From: Xestospongia bergquistia
Taxonomy: Eukaryota > Porifera > Demospongiae > Haplosclerida > Petrosiidae
NCBI GenBank assembly: GCA_963965975.1
Contig: OZ014415.1
Coordinates: forward strand, 3,105,001 to 3,169,000
Length of the DNA: 64,000 nt
Reading direction: 5' to 3'
Shown piece after piece: positions 37,001-48,700 of the stretch. Made by a program: the position numbers and the translations under genes. The notes below the pieces were generated by a model. It searched no databases. It saw nothing but the letters and a program-made list of their open reading frames with translations, and was not told the origin of the DNA. Positions within the stretch are counted from its first letter, which is position 1; every line of letters begins with the position of its first letter.

Positions 37001-37856
37001 AGCCACTATGATCCTTCTCTCTTATACTAAACTGATACGCACTGTTTTTCATATCATCCATTACACCAATATTCAATGCAATAATGACATATCACTAAGG
37101 TGGTATATTGATGCTAATATCCAGTATGTTGGAGGTTGTCATATACCATTGTTCATACTCTCATTGGCTGTATTTACATTACTTATTGTTCCATACACCT
37201 TCTATCTTCTTACTATACCATTATTTGAAGGACCTCTATGTAAATACATGAGCTGCTGTCAAAAGTTGTCAATATATATGAAGCCTTTCTTTGATGCATA
37301 TGGAGGTCCGTATAAGGACAAGTGTCGTTTTTGGACTGGATTTTTACTTCTAGTTCGTGTTGTCTTAGCACTGGTTGTGTCTGAAGATACTGAGGATACA
37401 ACAAGCTTGGATGTGTTAACATCTCTTTTAATCATTATTATGTTCATGTATTTTCCTTTGAGAGGAATGTATCGACATTTTCCTTTGGTTTGTCTTGAGG
37501 TGATTTTTATTCTTAATCTTATGTTTATGACTCACATAAACCTACAAACATCTGAAAAATCCAAACGACAAGTATCAAGTATTGTTTCAGTTTCAGTAGC
37601 ATTTGTTATATTCTGTGGTATTATACTATATCAAGTCTGGAATCGTCTATTAAAGTCTCATTCACAAAAAACAATTTCAAAAGTCAAAGAAATTCTCAAG
37701 AAGCCTCCACCACCCTCTTGTTCTAATAATATTAAATTTACTTCAACCATCTATAATTCAATTCGTGCAGGACCCCTTAGTGTTGAAAGTACAACTCCTT
37801 CAATGTCAGTTGTGTTAATAGATACAAGGAGAGAACCACTATTGTGTGAGGACTAA
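34020..37856 (+). CDS. Beta-helix ectodomain protein with about eight TM helices
   Basis: Intronless, 1278 residues. Residues 1-23 are a signal peptide. From about 30 to 690 there is a right-handed parallel beta-helix: repeated GGGVYI-x-S-x-GN-x-SIEF-x-NCTIYNN units of about 30 residues, many with N-glycosylation sites. A Cys-rich region follows (about 690-870), including CPIGF, CDINT and a small EGF-like knot GILCGQCTKGFSL-x-CGQC. Hydrophobic helices then start near 872 (ALIIPFAVAGIALVAL), 955, 985, 1040, 1110, 1135, 1160 and 1188, followed by a short cytoplasmic tail. This belongs to a large, uncharacterised family in sponges and some protists. A surface receptor or adhesion role is inferred only. 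The ATG at 34020 gives the signal peptide directly. Confidence 0.85.
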   Translation: MSWCYIYYITSVILYIYSGYVTASEYYVSAAPNGEPCPSTYLPCHNISYYNSGVFYFTDDTVFYFLEGTHILQGPLRISDVSNITLQGLGHVEQVFYETVMQSASLIKCIDNNRAGIQFTNSTDVVMKSLTIANCGFHTFISHQGYVHSANVSLFVADVNNFTLEWVSVQNGSVFGLCLVNTFDVLIVNSNFANNKGPKDLGGNALIVYDDHHKGVFTVNIVKSNFTFGLLTSMGLWYGNNIKAKVVFENCTFSHNIVKVGGGVYIVSYGTGSIEFRNCTLYNNTASVYGGGVYFRSRGNVSIEFQDCTIYAQHDGGGVYIDSHGNSRIEFKNCTIYKNAAQQYGGGVYIHSNGNSSIEFCNCTIYNNSVWYIGRGGGVYIRSNGESGSIEFHNCSIFNNIAHYDGGGGGVAINLLGGGSIVFSNCIIYNNIAQDGGGVYIDLYEGGGNIKFGHCIIYNNAAYLGSGLFLRALLVTSTGTFYFQNVLFQFNKASNKLVVYRNVYQSAVVLFNIANVIFDQIDVSNHNTTGLVGFNSLLTFHGYNTFVNNSGIDGGGISLYESSQLLLKGRANISFVNNHASDSGGGIFVSQVLDVEKSIDCSFEVIPYYNSSAVLYFVNNTADISGDVLYGGNVDNCSNEEDLFKNLFQYPQQTGLSVVSSDPIQVCFCESDKPNCSITNINITVIPGIDVNISLATVGLNDGLTQGVIKLTSSDNSSTVQTRLNANCTNVHLKTNLLLDKAHIYARLESEPSLAKIIEVTIKSCPIGFMLGKDACICGPELNLSSITCDINTKNIIRDGNLWIGYKNDSDCLIVYQHCPFDYCNDQTIQFKVTSPDPQCLHKRSGILCGQCTKGFSLMLGSNQCGQCTNDHIALIIPFAVAGIALVALVIVLNLTVSVGTINGLIFYANVVKIYEHIFFPGGPVPFLSQFISWINLDLGIKTCFYHGMGSCSKAWLQFIFPAYVWFILILIIILLRYSSKVVQLVGRQAIPVLATMILLSYTKLIRTVFHIIHYTNIQCNNDISLRWYIDANIQYVGGCHIPLFILSLAVFTLLIVPYTFYLLTIPLFEGPLCKYMSCCQKLSIYMKPFFDAYGGPYKDKCRFWTGFLLLVRVVLALVVSEDTEDTTSLDVLTSLLIIIMFMYFPLRGMYRHFPLVCLEVIFILNLMFMTHINLQTSEKSKRQVSSIVSVSVAFVIFCGIILYQVWNRLLKSHSQKTISKVKEILKKPPPPSCSNNIKFTSTIYNSIRAGPLSVESTTPSMSVVLIDTRREPLLCED

Positions 37857-39770
37857 TGCACCGTTTGCTAATTATTAATTTTATATCATTAATATTTTCA
37901 TGTCTTTTGTATAATAGTACAATAATTGAAATTATTTATCATGTCTTATATGTACTAATAGTAGTGCATTAAGAATGATAAGAAAATTGTGCTGACTTAA
38001 CAATTATTATATCAAATGCTACGATACTTTTTTGTGCTATTGCTGGATAATGAGAAAATCCCTTTTTCTATTATAACAAACATATAATGTTTATGTACAC
38101 CAAGTGACAGATTACTTGACAGTTACAAGTTACAATTAGTGTACAAGTCACCTCTTACCCACTTACCATATGACTACTTATCACAACAATTATATGGCAA
38201 AACAAACTTGTTAAGGTGATAACAGTCAATAATATAATACACAAACATGCATAATTAGTAGTGAGTGTACAGACTACATGATTAATAACTTTTTCATTTG
38301 GTTTAGAAATAGTAATTGCACTGTCAGTTTTGTTAATGAATTCTTTAAACGTAGCCAGTAGTGAGAGCCTTACAAGTAAATAGCTTTGAAATAAACTACA
38401 CAAATAATAATTCAAGAGTACATTCAAAATCAAGCTATGTTACAGACAGCAGTTTTGCATGAGTTGACAATACAAGATTGAGTTAATATGACACAGAGCT
38501 TTGTGATTTGTGAAGAGGTCATTCCTTAGAATATCATGTATGTATTCCTTGTTGTTAATATTGATGTTTTAGTCTGGTGTTACCAACAAAAATTATTTGC
38601 CTTGAAAGGTCAACAATACAATGTATTGTCAACTCATGCAAAACTGCAGTCTGTAACAATACTAGACTGTTTGGTCATATACAATAATAGCAGTAAAATA
38701 CTAAATATTATTTCATAACAGATTGTAAATATAAGTATGTCTTGCATTTCTCAACAAAACTGCAAAGTATTTATGTATGTGCATCAATAATATTTGCAAA
38801 GTATTTATGTATGTGCATCAATAATATTGTACATAAACTTATTACTAATGACTAATTAAATTTTGTAAAAGTTATCTCCATCTGCCATTAATATTAATAT
38901 TTTTACTTTACTATTGTAAATTGTTTCACTAAAGCAACATATTCTTGATAAAACCAGTTGTCATATGGTCCAGGATATAATGAAGAGGTTATATTTTCTT
39001 TTATTGGAAAATATCAATTTTTCTCTTCTTTACAAGACCAATATCAAATGAGTGACTGTCATAAGTTCTATAATGTACAAAATGCTTGACCTTTAGTGAT
39101 AGAAAATCTTTTTATTGTAGAAACAATATTCCAGGTTTTCTCACAATGCCTTGAGGAATAGTTTCTTTTAGTTTTATAACTAACATTCCAAGTTTAGTAG
39201 TCATTTGTCATTTATAAGCTAACATAGAGCATTATTTTTAACATGGTCATGTTAAAGCTGATTTTTTGAACAAATATTGATCAGAAATGTTAGTAGAAAT
39301 ACTTAAAAATATATATAGTCATGTATGAGCTGCAGAATTAAAGAAACTGATCTATAGATAATAAATTCAATCATATGATCTCCTTGACATGCTTTATAAT
39401 GATCAGGGCATTGCCTCAACAAGAAATGGTACAAAACTCACAACTGATAATATTATATACTACATATTTATCAGAAAAATTTAAATAAGCTAATAATATT
39501 CTAAATAAGCAATAATATATGATATTTACTATACATCATTAAGTGGATTTGAAAAATGTACTATAATATATAATACTACACATAAAAGTAATATACAGTA
39601 CGAAGCATTAAGCATATGATTAATTGTCTCATTGATATAAATACATGAAAGATTTACTCACATATCTCTGTTAAACATAATACCAGCTAGAAAAATTTAA
39701 ATGCATGTATAAAAACTAAAATAATCTACATCAAACTTAAGTAATTATACCATTCCAACAATTTATTATT
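37857..39770. other. Intergenic; 34-bp tandem duplication at 38759-38826
   Basis: Convergent 3' ends of the beta-helix gene and the ROCO gene. The only structure seen is an exact-looking tandem pair of 'tttgcaaagtatttatgtat' plus 'gtgcatcaataata' around 38759-38826. No open frame of interest. Confidence 0.5.
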
Positions 39771-42700
39771 TCATTGAGATGTCTTGATTTCAAGTGCAAT
39801 TCGTTCTTCATTCATCAATTTAAGAGCGTCAATCAAAACATTCTTACTTGCTCTTCCTCCACTTATCCATTGGGTTAGCATATCTCTACGAGCTGGTTTT
39901 GTTTGAAAGTAGTTGTCTTGTTCTATAGTACGCAATGTGGAATATGAGACTCCTAAAAATTCACCGAGGATATCCCAATGATATACCTCTCTAACAGCAT
40001 ACACTAAACCAGGAAGGTGACTGTCATCTATAGTATTATGTAGAAACTAATACATAACTTGTTATAGTAGCTAGATAACTAATAATGTAGTTAAGTGCAA
40101 CAACAAAACTTCTATCATCACTATAACTGAATAATCATAAATCTCATTCTGCCTACAAAAACAACTACTTGAAAGCAGAAGTACTAGAACAGTACTTTAC
40201 AAAATGTTAAATGTAATTAGTGCAGCAACTTCAAAATGTCAATCTGATTAGCACAGTTAACCAATTGAGTGGGAAGCGGGTGTGTTAATGAATGAACAAC
40301 ATAAACAAAATCTTTAATTTCTATATTTATATTCACAGTATACTTTTGTAAAGAAGAGACTTTGATAACTGAAGTGCAAATATTTCAGAGGCGCACAATT
40401 CTTATGCCATACAGGCTTCTTTTTTGAAAAGAAATAACAATTTAACACTAAATTGTTTACTTTATGCACAACATCTATTACAAAGCTTACTTAGTGGACC
40501 ATCAGGTAAACCAACAGGGATAGCAATTGAATCAGACACTATAAGGTAGGCATCAATAAAAACAAAAAATACATCTACTCAGTTACCTTGTAGCCAACAA
40601 ACTTGTCTTTCATTTGTTATGATAAAAGGTGGAATATCTTTATCTTCGGGGTATTGTGCAATGTATTCTCCTCTATCATACTTCAATGAGATACCATGAA
40701 ATTTAATATTGTGTTTAACATGTTTCTGATAACATGGCAAAGTTACAGTCACTTCTAAGGATGCATCATCATAGGCAAGTAGCTCAGTGCAAGATTTTAT
40801 TGCATCTTTGATAACCTGACGAAGAACTGGGCAGTTCCTTGTTAATCCAATAAAATAGACTTCTATCCATTTAAAGGTATCGACCAACAATACTGAGCCA
40901 AGGAGATCTTCAGAATAGAGTCTGACTGCATATCGTAGCTGTCTTGGAAATGAAGGTGAACTACTATCAAGAAAAAAGTGAGGTCTGTTATATCTGTTTA
41001 TGAGTGCTACCACAAGTGATGGAAACACACCCTATATAAATTAAATGGTAAGTGCATATCAAATTACTTTTAAAATACCTGAGGTACCACTTTGCTCTGA
41101 AATGTAATTATCATTGGATCACATGACCTCATAAACATAGTTTTATCTTCTTCCATTAGCTGACAAGGAGGCAATGCAACAGGAATGAAGTAACGTGTTA
41201 CAGAGTCTGGTGTAGTAAGTGGCGCGATGATATAAAGATATTGAAGCAAATCCAGAAATTCTTTTTCTGTAAATAGTGAGGTAACAAAAGGAAGTTTAAG
41301 CTTATCAAGCAAGGACTTTTCAAATAATCCCTTTTCACGTAGCAGTAATTGGGTCTCTCGTGTCACATATTGACCTTTTGGTAAAATTTCTTCTAAACAA
41401 TCAACAAATAAGAGCCTTATCAGAGTTGACAACAAGTCCAGAAGATATTGAGGATTAGTGAAGATTACATTAGGAAGTATTTTTGAAAAGTACAGGAACA
41501 ATGTCATTGAATACAGATGGGTAACAGAATCTATTACATCATTCCTATCCATTCCTAACTTTAATCCAATCTTTAGAGAGGATTCCAAGGAGATCATTCC
41601 ATGTGAATTGTGTGATGCTTCTTCCTTAACATGTATTTCAAACATATACCAACGTACTGGTATAGGAACAGTGACACTAATTTTTTTTTGCTGCGACATA
41701 ATACATTCACGGATCAATGATGATTTTTTTTTCGATTCCAGTGACACAGGTTGTCAACAAGAAATATTAACTCTTCAGAGGCTTCATTATAAAATACAAG
41801 ATGATCATGAAACTCATGAAGAACAGCAAGAAGCTGAGCATTCTTTTCCTCCAGAGATTCAAAATTATTAAGTAACTTTTTCAGCCCCCGTGTTTTGTCA
41901 TAGTAAGTTCCAATGACAGCAAATAAAGACTTAGAAGCTTCTCTTTGATTGTCTCCTTGTGCTACAACCATATTCTTAGAAGCAGCTATTGATCGCACAA
42001 AATGTTTATAAGTTCAATGTTGGTCATTTGTAGCTCACTTGGTTGATTGAGTAATTTACCATTTATTGAGTAACAAAACTGTGGTTTATCAGAGAGGCTT
42101 TCTGTTAACTTAGTGCAAATTATGTTAATAGTATTTCCACGAAGAAAAGCACATGATATATCAGCAAATTGTGGTTGACCACCACTATCTAATATATGTA
42201 TCCATGTGGATTTATGTAGATCATCAGACTTATTTCGCTCAGCGAGAAGACGAAGAACATCTTTAGAGTAGTCAGCATCAGGTTGGGGTTTGAAACGAGA
42301 TCTTTTTTGACTTGGTTTCATCTGGGTATTAGTGACTGATGAAGTACTTTGTGACAACTTATCAGACTCTGGGTCTGGGTCATCAGTGATTGAAGAAATG
42401 TTGCTTAAAATATCGGTTTCTTCACATGGGGGTATTCCTGTGCTTGCATGGAACACAACAGCACTATTTTCAGGAACTATTTGTGGATCTTCCTCTCCTG
42501 GTAAGATTGAATTATGTGGGGGAATAATTACAGGAGACATATGAAAATTACTGGACAAGTCGGGTTCTTCAATAACCATTTTCCTAGGAACAGCTCCTGT
42601 TGTTGGCTGAGTAGAAGCAACTGATTTTGGTAGCAAAATACCGTCAATGGGATCTTTTGGAAATTCTGACTCATCATCAAAGGCACGAATAGCATCTGTC

Positions 42701-45700
42701 AGCATCTTTAATAATTCAAAACCAGTAATAGTTATCCAAATTTTTCCTTCTTTTAGTTCAGCTACTCTCTCTATTGCACGAATTGGTCTAGTTGCTAATG
42801 CTGTACTGTCATGAGCTTTAGGAGCTGGCCAGTTAAATAAGAGGGATTTGAAAGCAGTTTTACCAACACAAGGTGGACCCATAAGGACAATTCTCATATT
42901 AGTCATATCCACATTGGCATCATTGAGTCCTCGTTTGAGAACACGACGACATTCTATGGTAAAAAATAATATAGGGATATCCATTAACTAACAATATCAA
43001 TATGCATGAACAATAGCTTACATTGGCAACCCATTATCTGTGTTATATTTGCATAGTTTGACATCTGTACATTATAAACAGTATATAATTTCAGGGATGC
43101 CAAGCCAATGGACCTTCTAAAAAACTATTCCATCACCAAAATGATTAAAAATTACCACAAAAGATACATAGATTGTAAAAATGACAATGATAATGTGTGT
43201 AAGGCAGCCATATAGACTAGTTCAATAAATTTTGTAGCCATGCATGATAAAAAGTTTCGTAATATTTTGACAAGTCAAAAGGATAATGTTACTGCTATCC
43301 TTTAACTTTTCTGTTAATTCATTGATGCTAAAATCTTTACTTAATTTAAGATAGAACATATTAAGTATTACATACCTTGGTCAGTAACAAATCTCACAAT
43401 TTCTATATTCAGAGCAACATCAAGCGGAGTCTTGCCATCCTGAATCAAAAATGAAGCATTAATAAATTAGAAATCTAGAAAATCTATGGACACATATACC
43501 ATGCATCACACATTGTTCTTAGCAAGAAGCAAGAAGGCTCATTTTGAACCACATAATATACCCAGTAGGGACAATTTAACTTCATATATCAATTATTTAA
43601 CATAGCTTAATGTATGAATTACTATCAATAGTTTTACAATGAAACAAGACTATAATTGAAAAATCATCCTATAATTTTTGGAATGTACTGACTTTACAGT
43701 GAAATACTGACTAAAGCTACAATGTTTGTATGCTATATACATTTACATGATGTGATCATAATACTGACCTTGTCAATAGCATGCAAATTAGCACCATACA
43801 TGTACAAGATTTCAACAACTTCAATATGTCCTTTATTACAAGCACAGTGCAATGGTGTCCAGTGATTCTGAAATTAGAATTGATCACTATTGTTATGTGA
43901 AATTTAAAACAGATAAAAAGGATGGAACTCTTCATCAGTCAATCATCTAATGACAAAATTGTCCTAAGATTATTATAATGGTATTATAAGAGTATATAGT
44001 TAGAAAAAGCTATTTGAATCTCCCAGAAGACATTTCTCAAATATGGTCAAGGTAACAGTAATAATATTCAGTGGTTGCTATGTGTGTGTGTCAGTGGTTG
44101 TCTTAAGTGAGTAATTTCATTTGTTGCTCTTGTAAGTTATATATATATATATATATATATACTATAAACAAACTTAGGACTACTTGGCACATCTTCTTAC
44201 AACAATTATATATAGTACTCACTTTTCACATTATAATTGCCAACCACACCTTAGTACAAGGTAACAAACTAATGAAGAGAAAGTAGCAAAATGTCACCTT
44301 CGTTTTTATTGCCAAGCACCTTAGCATGAGGCAGCTAATCTGAATGGTATGTCAAAATAAAACCTTAGTTCATACGTGTGTGTGTGGTTCAGTCATACTT
44401 AGCAATGCAACAATTGTTTTTTTAGAACCAAGAACCACAGGCATGCAAAAGCATGTGATCAGTTATGTTCACAGTTAAAATATTTACTCAATGTTTAGCA
44501 ATGCAATAAACCTGTAGAAAGAAAAGCAGACATATTTAAAACAATTAAAAAATGTGTACAAGATGTCTAAAGCAGTATGAAGGTGAATAAGATCGAAGAC
44601 TAAGTTATAAGATAGATATTATACTACAAACGCTGAAGTTTACTTTATTGTGGATACACTAAGAAATCGAAGTCATGTTTGCCATTAACTATAGCCTATC
44701 ACTGCACAAAGCAAACCATACATATCCATGTATTCCTAATATAATTTTAACATATATGAATGTATGTGGTTTGATCACATTTAGGAATGTGATAATTGCT
44801 TTATCAGAACTTGGAACCTTAGGCATGCAAGAATACATGCTTAATAGTGTCACAAGAGAAAATTTACTTGACATTTAGCAATACAAGAAAGCAAAAACCT
44901 AACATTCTGAATGATTAAAAGCGAAATTTTACTTACATAGACATGTAAAACAATGTGAAAGTGAAGGAGATAAATTAGAATCAGAAATTACTCTAATGTC
45001 TAATGACTCAGACTGAGATTAAAGTCATACTTACTTGTCAATAATAATAATTCAGTATTCTATTGCACAAGGCAGATCTTATGTATCTAGGTTTTTAAAA
45101 CCTAATCATATTACTACTAAAGAAACTTTGATATTGTTTTCTATTTGTGGCCTTTAATAGTTCACTAGTATTGTTTTGTTGAAACAGATTACCTTATCAA
45201 TAGCCTGCATATTAGCACGATATTGATAGAGCAGCTCAATAACTTTAGTATGTCCATTAGTACAAGCAGAATGTAAAGGTGTTTGATGATCCTATAATAA
45301 TGTAGATAATAATGATACAAAAGATAAAAAAATAGCCACTAACACACCTTATCAACAACATGTATATCAGCACCATACTGATATAGGAGCTCAACAACTT
45401 CAAAATATCCAGCTGTACAAGCACAATGTAATGGTGACTGGTGATTCTGTAGCAATAGGTACAGTAAAATTTATTTTAAGTGGTTTAAGAATTATATCAT
45501 AAATAACAACAGGCATGTCTGTTAAATTTAACTGTAGCTAACTCTGAATATTTGATTTATGGGGAAATTAAGATTTAATTAATCAGAAAAATCATTTTTT
45601 AATAAAGTAGCTAACAAATAAAGAACACTATAGTGTTCTTTATTTGTTATAACAAAAGAATACTAGATACAGTAGTACATTGGAGAGTAAAAACATTTAG

Positions 45701-48700
45701 TCATTAGCAATGATAAATTAAGCAGACAAAAATTATTATATGTTGATATGATCTAAATATTTTATAGATCTTGTTTAATAACTTCTTCAAGTTTATTACC
45801 TTGTCAACATCCTCTATATTAGCACCATACTGATATAGGGTCTCAGCAACTTTACAATGTCCATTAGCACAGGCTGTGTGTAATGATGTCTGGCCATACT
45901 ATAGAAACAAAAGTATTTGAAATATAAATTCTTTAATTTACCAATAAAACAAAGTCAATAATCATTAATGATTAATTACCAGCATTACAATAGTTCTGTC
46001 CATTAATTATGGATTTGGTTTTTCAATAGGCTTATTCAAGTATGCTCATTTAGTCCTGCAACATGATACAATTTGTCATAGTAAATACCTTGTCAACAGC
46101 ATGGATGTTAGCACCATATTGATATAAGAGCTCAACAATTTTAATGTTTCCACTAATACAAGCATGATGTAATGAAGTCCTCTGATCCTGTAATAAAAAT
46201 AATTACCTTTTGTTGCACATTTTATTACTATACTATACAGCATGATGTAATATCAATATCATAGTGTAGAGGATAATACCACATTGCTATGTGGTTGTTC
46301 TGATAATGTTAACTAGAAGTTATTTAGATTTGCCACTTTCATACCTTGCTGCCTAGGTTGGCCTTTCGTGGCGTCATGTCATTACAAGGAAACAAAAGCA
46401 TTACCTAAGAAATTTTTTTTGTGTGCAAACATATTGAGCTAATAAAACATTGTAGACCAGTTACTAAGCTTCAGAGTAATAGGAAAGACAAAGAGAAAGT
46501 AAGTATAATTATAGACTTCTTCTAAAGTCCAAAATGAGTGAATTAACTCTAGATCTGATGATTAAGGACCAGATAGTTTAAACCTAGCTTTTACTATAAT
46601 CTAAGAAATATTTCTATACCAGTCATACTGTATTTGTGTGCAACAACAAATCTTTTTAGATAGTTATCTGTACAATAAGCCTCTCATTGGATGGCTAACT
46701 GTCCAACATTGGCTACATTGGATTTGTCTTGCTTGTAGTTGGCTCATCCTTTGGACGGCCTAAATGCAGCACAGACATATCTAATATATATCAATCCAAT
46801 TATATAACTCCATCACAACAGGAATAACATGGCCACTATACAAAGTCCTCTGTATCACAGTATAGACTTACGTTGTCAACAGCATTCATGTTAGCACCAT
46901 ATTGATGCAGGAGTTGAACAACATCAAGATGTCCTCCATTACAAGCACAGTGCAAAGGTGTCCATTGATTCTATCATAATAATATTAAGGAATTTCAATT
47001 AACATGTTTGGCATAATATAAAGTTTATAATCAATCACATGGCATCAGTGCCTACACAGGATGACCTGTACCAATCATGAATTTAAAAAAAACTAGTTAG
47101 ATGCAAAATTAGATTGTAGTAAGGCAAATGTCTCAACTATGACCAGTGTATATTAACAGTATTTTAGCAGTACAAATTCTTAGATCAAAAGACCAGAATG
47201 CAGTGATTTAAGTAAAAAGTCTGGTGCTTTAGTATTGGTCAGGGTAATTAATATCAACATGGGGCAAATAGCTAAGCTATAATTCTGCTATATATCAGCA
47301 TTAAAGTTTCTATAGATTGTACTGACTATGTAATCACTGGACTGAAAACCACTGTGTCTTTCACTAAACTACAGCTAGTACTCCTTGTTCTAGGAAGTAC
47401 TTATTGTTAATAGGGTGAAAAGCTAAAAAGTGTTTTTAATTCTGCATAATAAACAACAAAAAAGTGATAAACTAAACTTAAACAGCAATACTTCTATTTT
47501 ACTGCCAAACTAAATTGTTGGACTGGATGGTTTAAATATGTTAAAGTTCTAAAGTTCTAAAGTATAAGCATTTTCAGCAAAATTCCATATGTTAAAAGAG
47601 TTTTTCTAAAAGAATTGGTTAAAAACATTTTAGTCTTATTCATAAATACTGTTTATTTTAGACTATTTTAGTCACATGAACAATCATAGTATGGTTTTTA
47701 CTACTTTCCAAGCAAAGCATAGGAGACAGTCCCATAATTATTTTGGACCATGCAGTATATTTCTATACAGTTATGTCTATTGACGTAGTTTATTCTAGTT
47801 TTGCATGCAATAATTAAAAGCAACAAATTTATGTATACTGTATTTGTTACCTGCACATTCAACCAATGAATTTCATTGGTCTTTACTATGATTGCTTTGA
47901 CAATGAGCACATCTGATCTAACTTTGAGCTAGCTTGCTTTTCTGACTTCTAGCATTGTATTCTCTCTCAAAGTTCTCCATTTTACAAAACTCAATTCTTT
48001 AATTTGAAAAGTTATAAGTGATTTTAAATTTTATAGTTCTGGTAACTGAAGTTGTATAACACTAGTACTGGCAAGATTATGGAGTTCTCCTTTTTATACA
48101 GGATTAAAACTCTTGGGCATGTTTAAATTTTAAACTAGTAGATAATAAACATTACCTTTGTAACAGCATCTATATTGGTACCACATTGATGAAGGACTTC
48201 AACAACTTTGACTCGTCCATTAGCACAAGCATGATGCATTAGTGTCCACAAATTCTACAAATGAACGTTGTGCTTTAATAACTTTAACTGATAAATGCAT
48301 TTTTAGGTACATTATTATTAGACATATGTATATAATATAGAGCTTGCTTACTTTGTCAACAGCATCAATATTACCACCATACTGATGTAAGACCACTACA
48401 ACCTTTAAATGCCCTCTATCACAAGCAAAATGCAAAGGGGTTAACTTGTCCTATAATGACAACAAATATTTTGAGAATAATGTATTACAAAATCTTAGCC
48501 ACATATTTATACTAACATACATGTATAGCTGATCTATCCCTATTCAGTTAATCAAACAAACAAGTTACGAAATTGATAACAGATAATTAATTATTTGTCT
48601 ACTAAAGTAGAATCATTGCTAATTTTTCCAATAAAAAGCTGACAATCATCACTGTATTTCCATGATTAAATGTCCCTGCATTTATTTAGCTTGGAGATTT

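Noticed and set aside
43022-43064. Possible extra ROCO exon with AG and GT borders
   Set aside because: Its phases (in 1, out 2) break the frame to the next exon, while direct joining of 43376 to 42953 restores a Glu codon and the frame.
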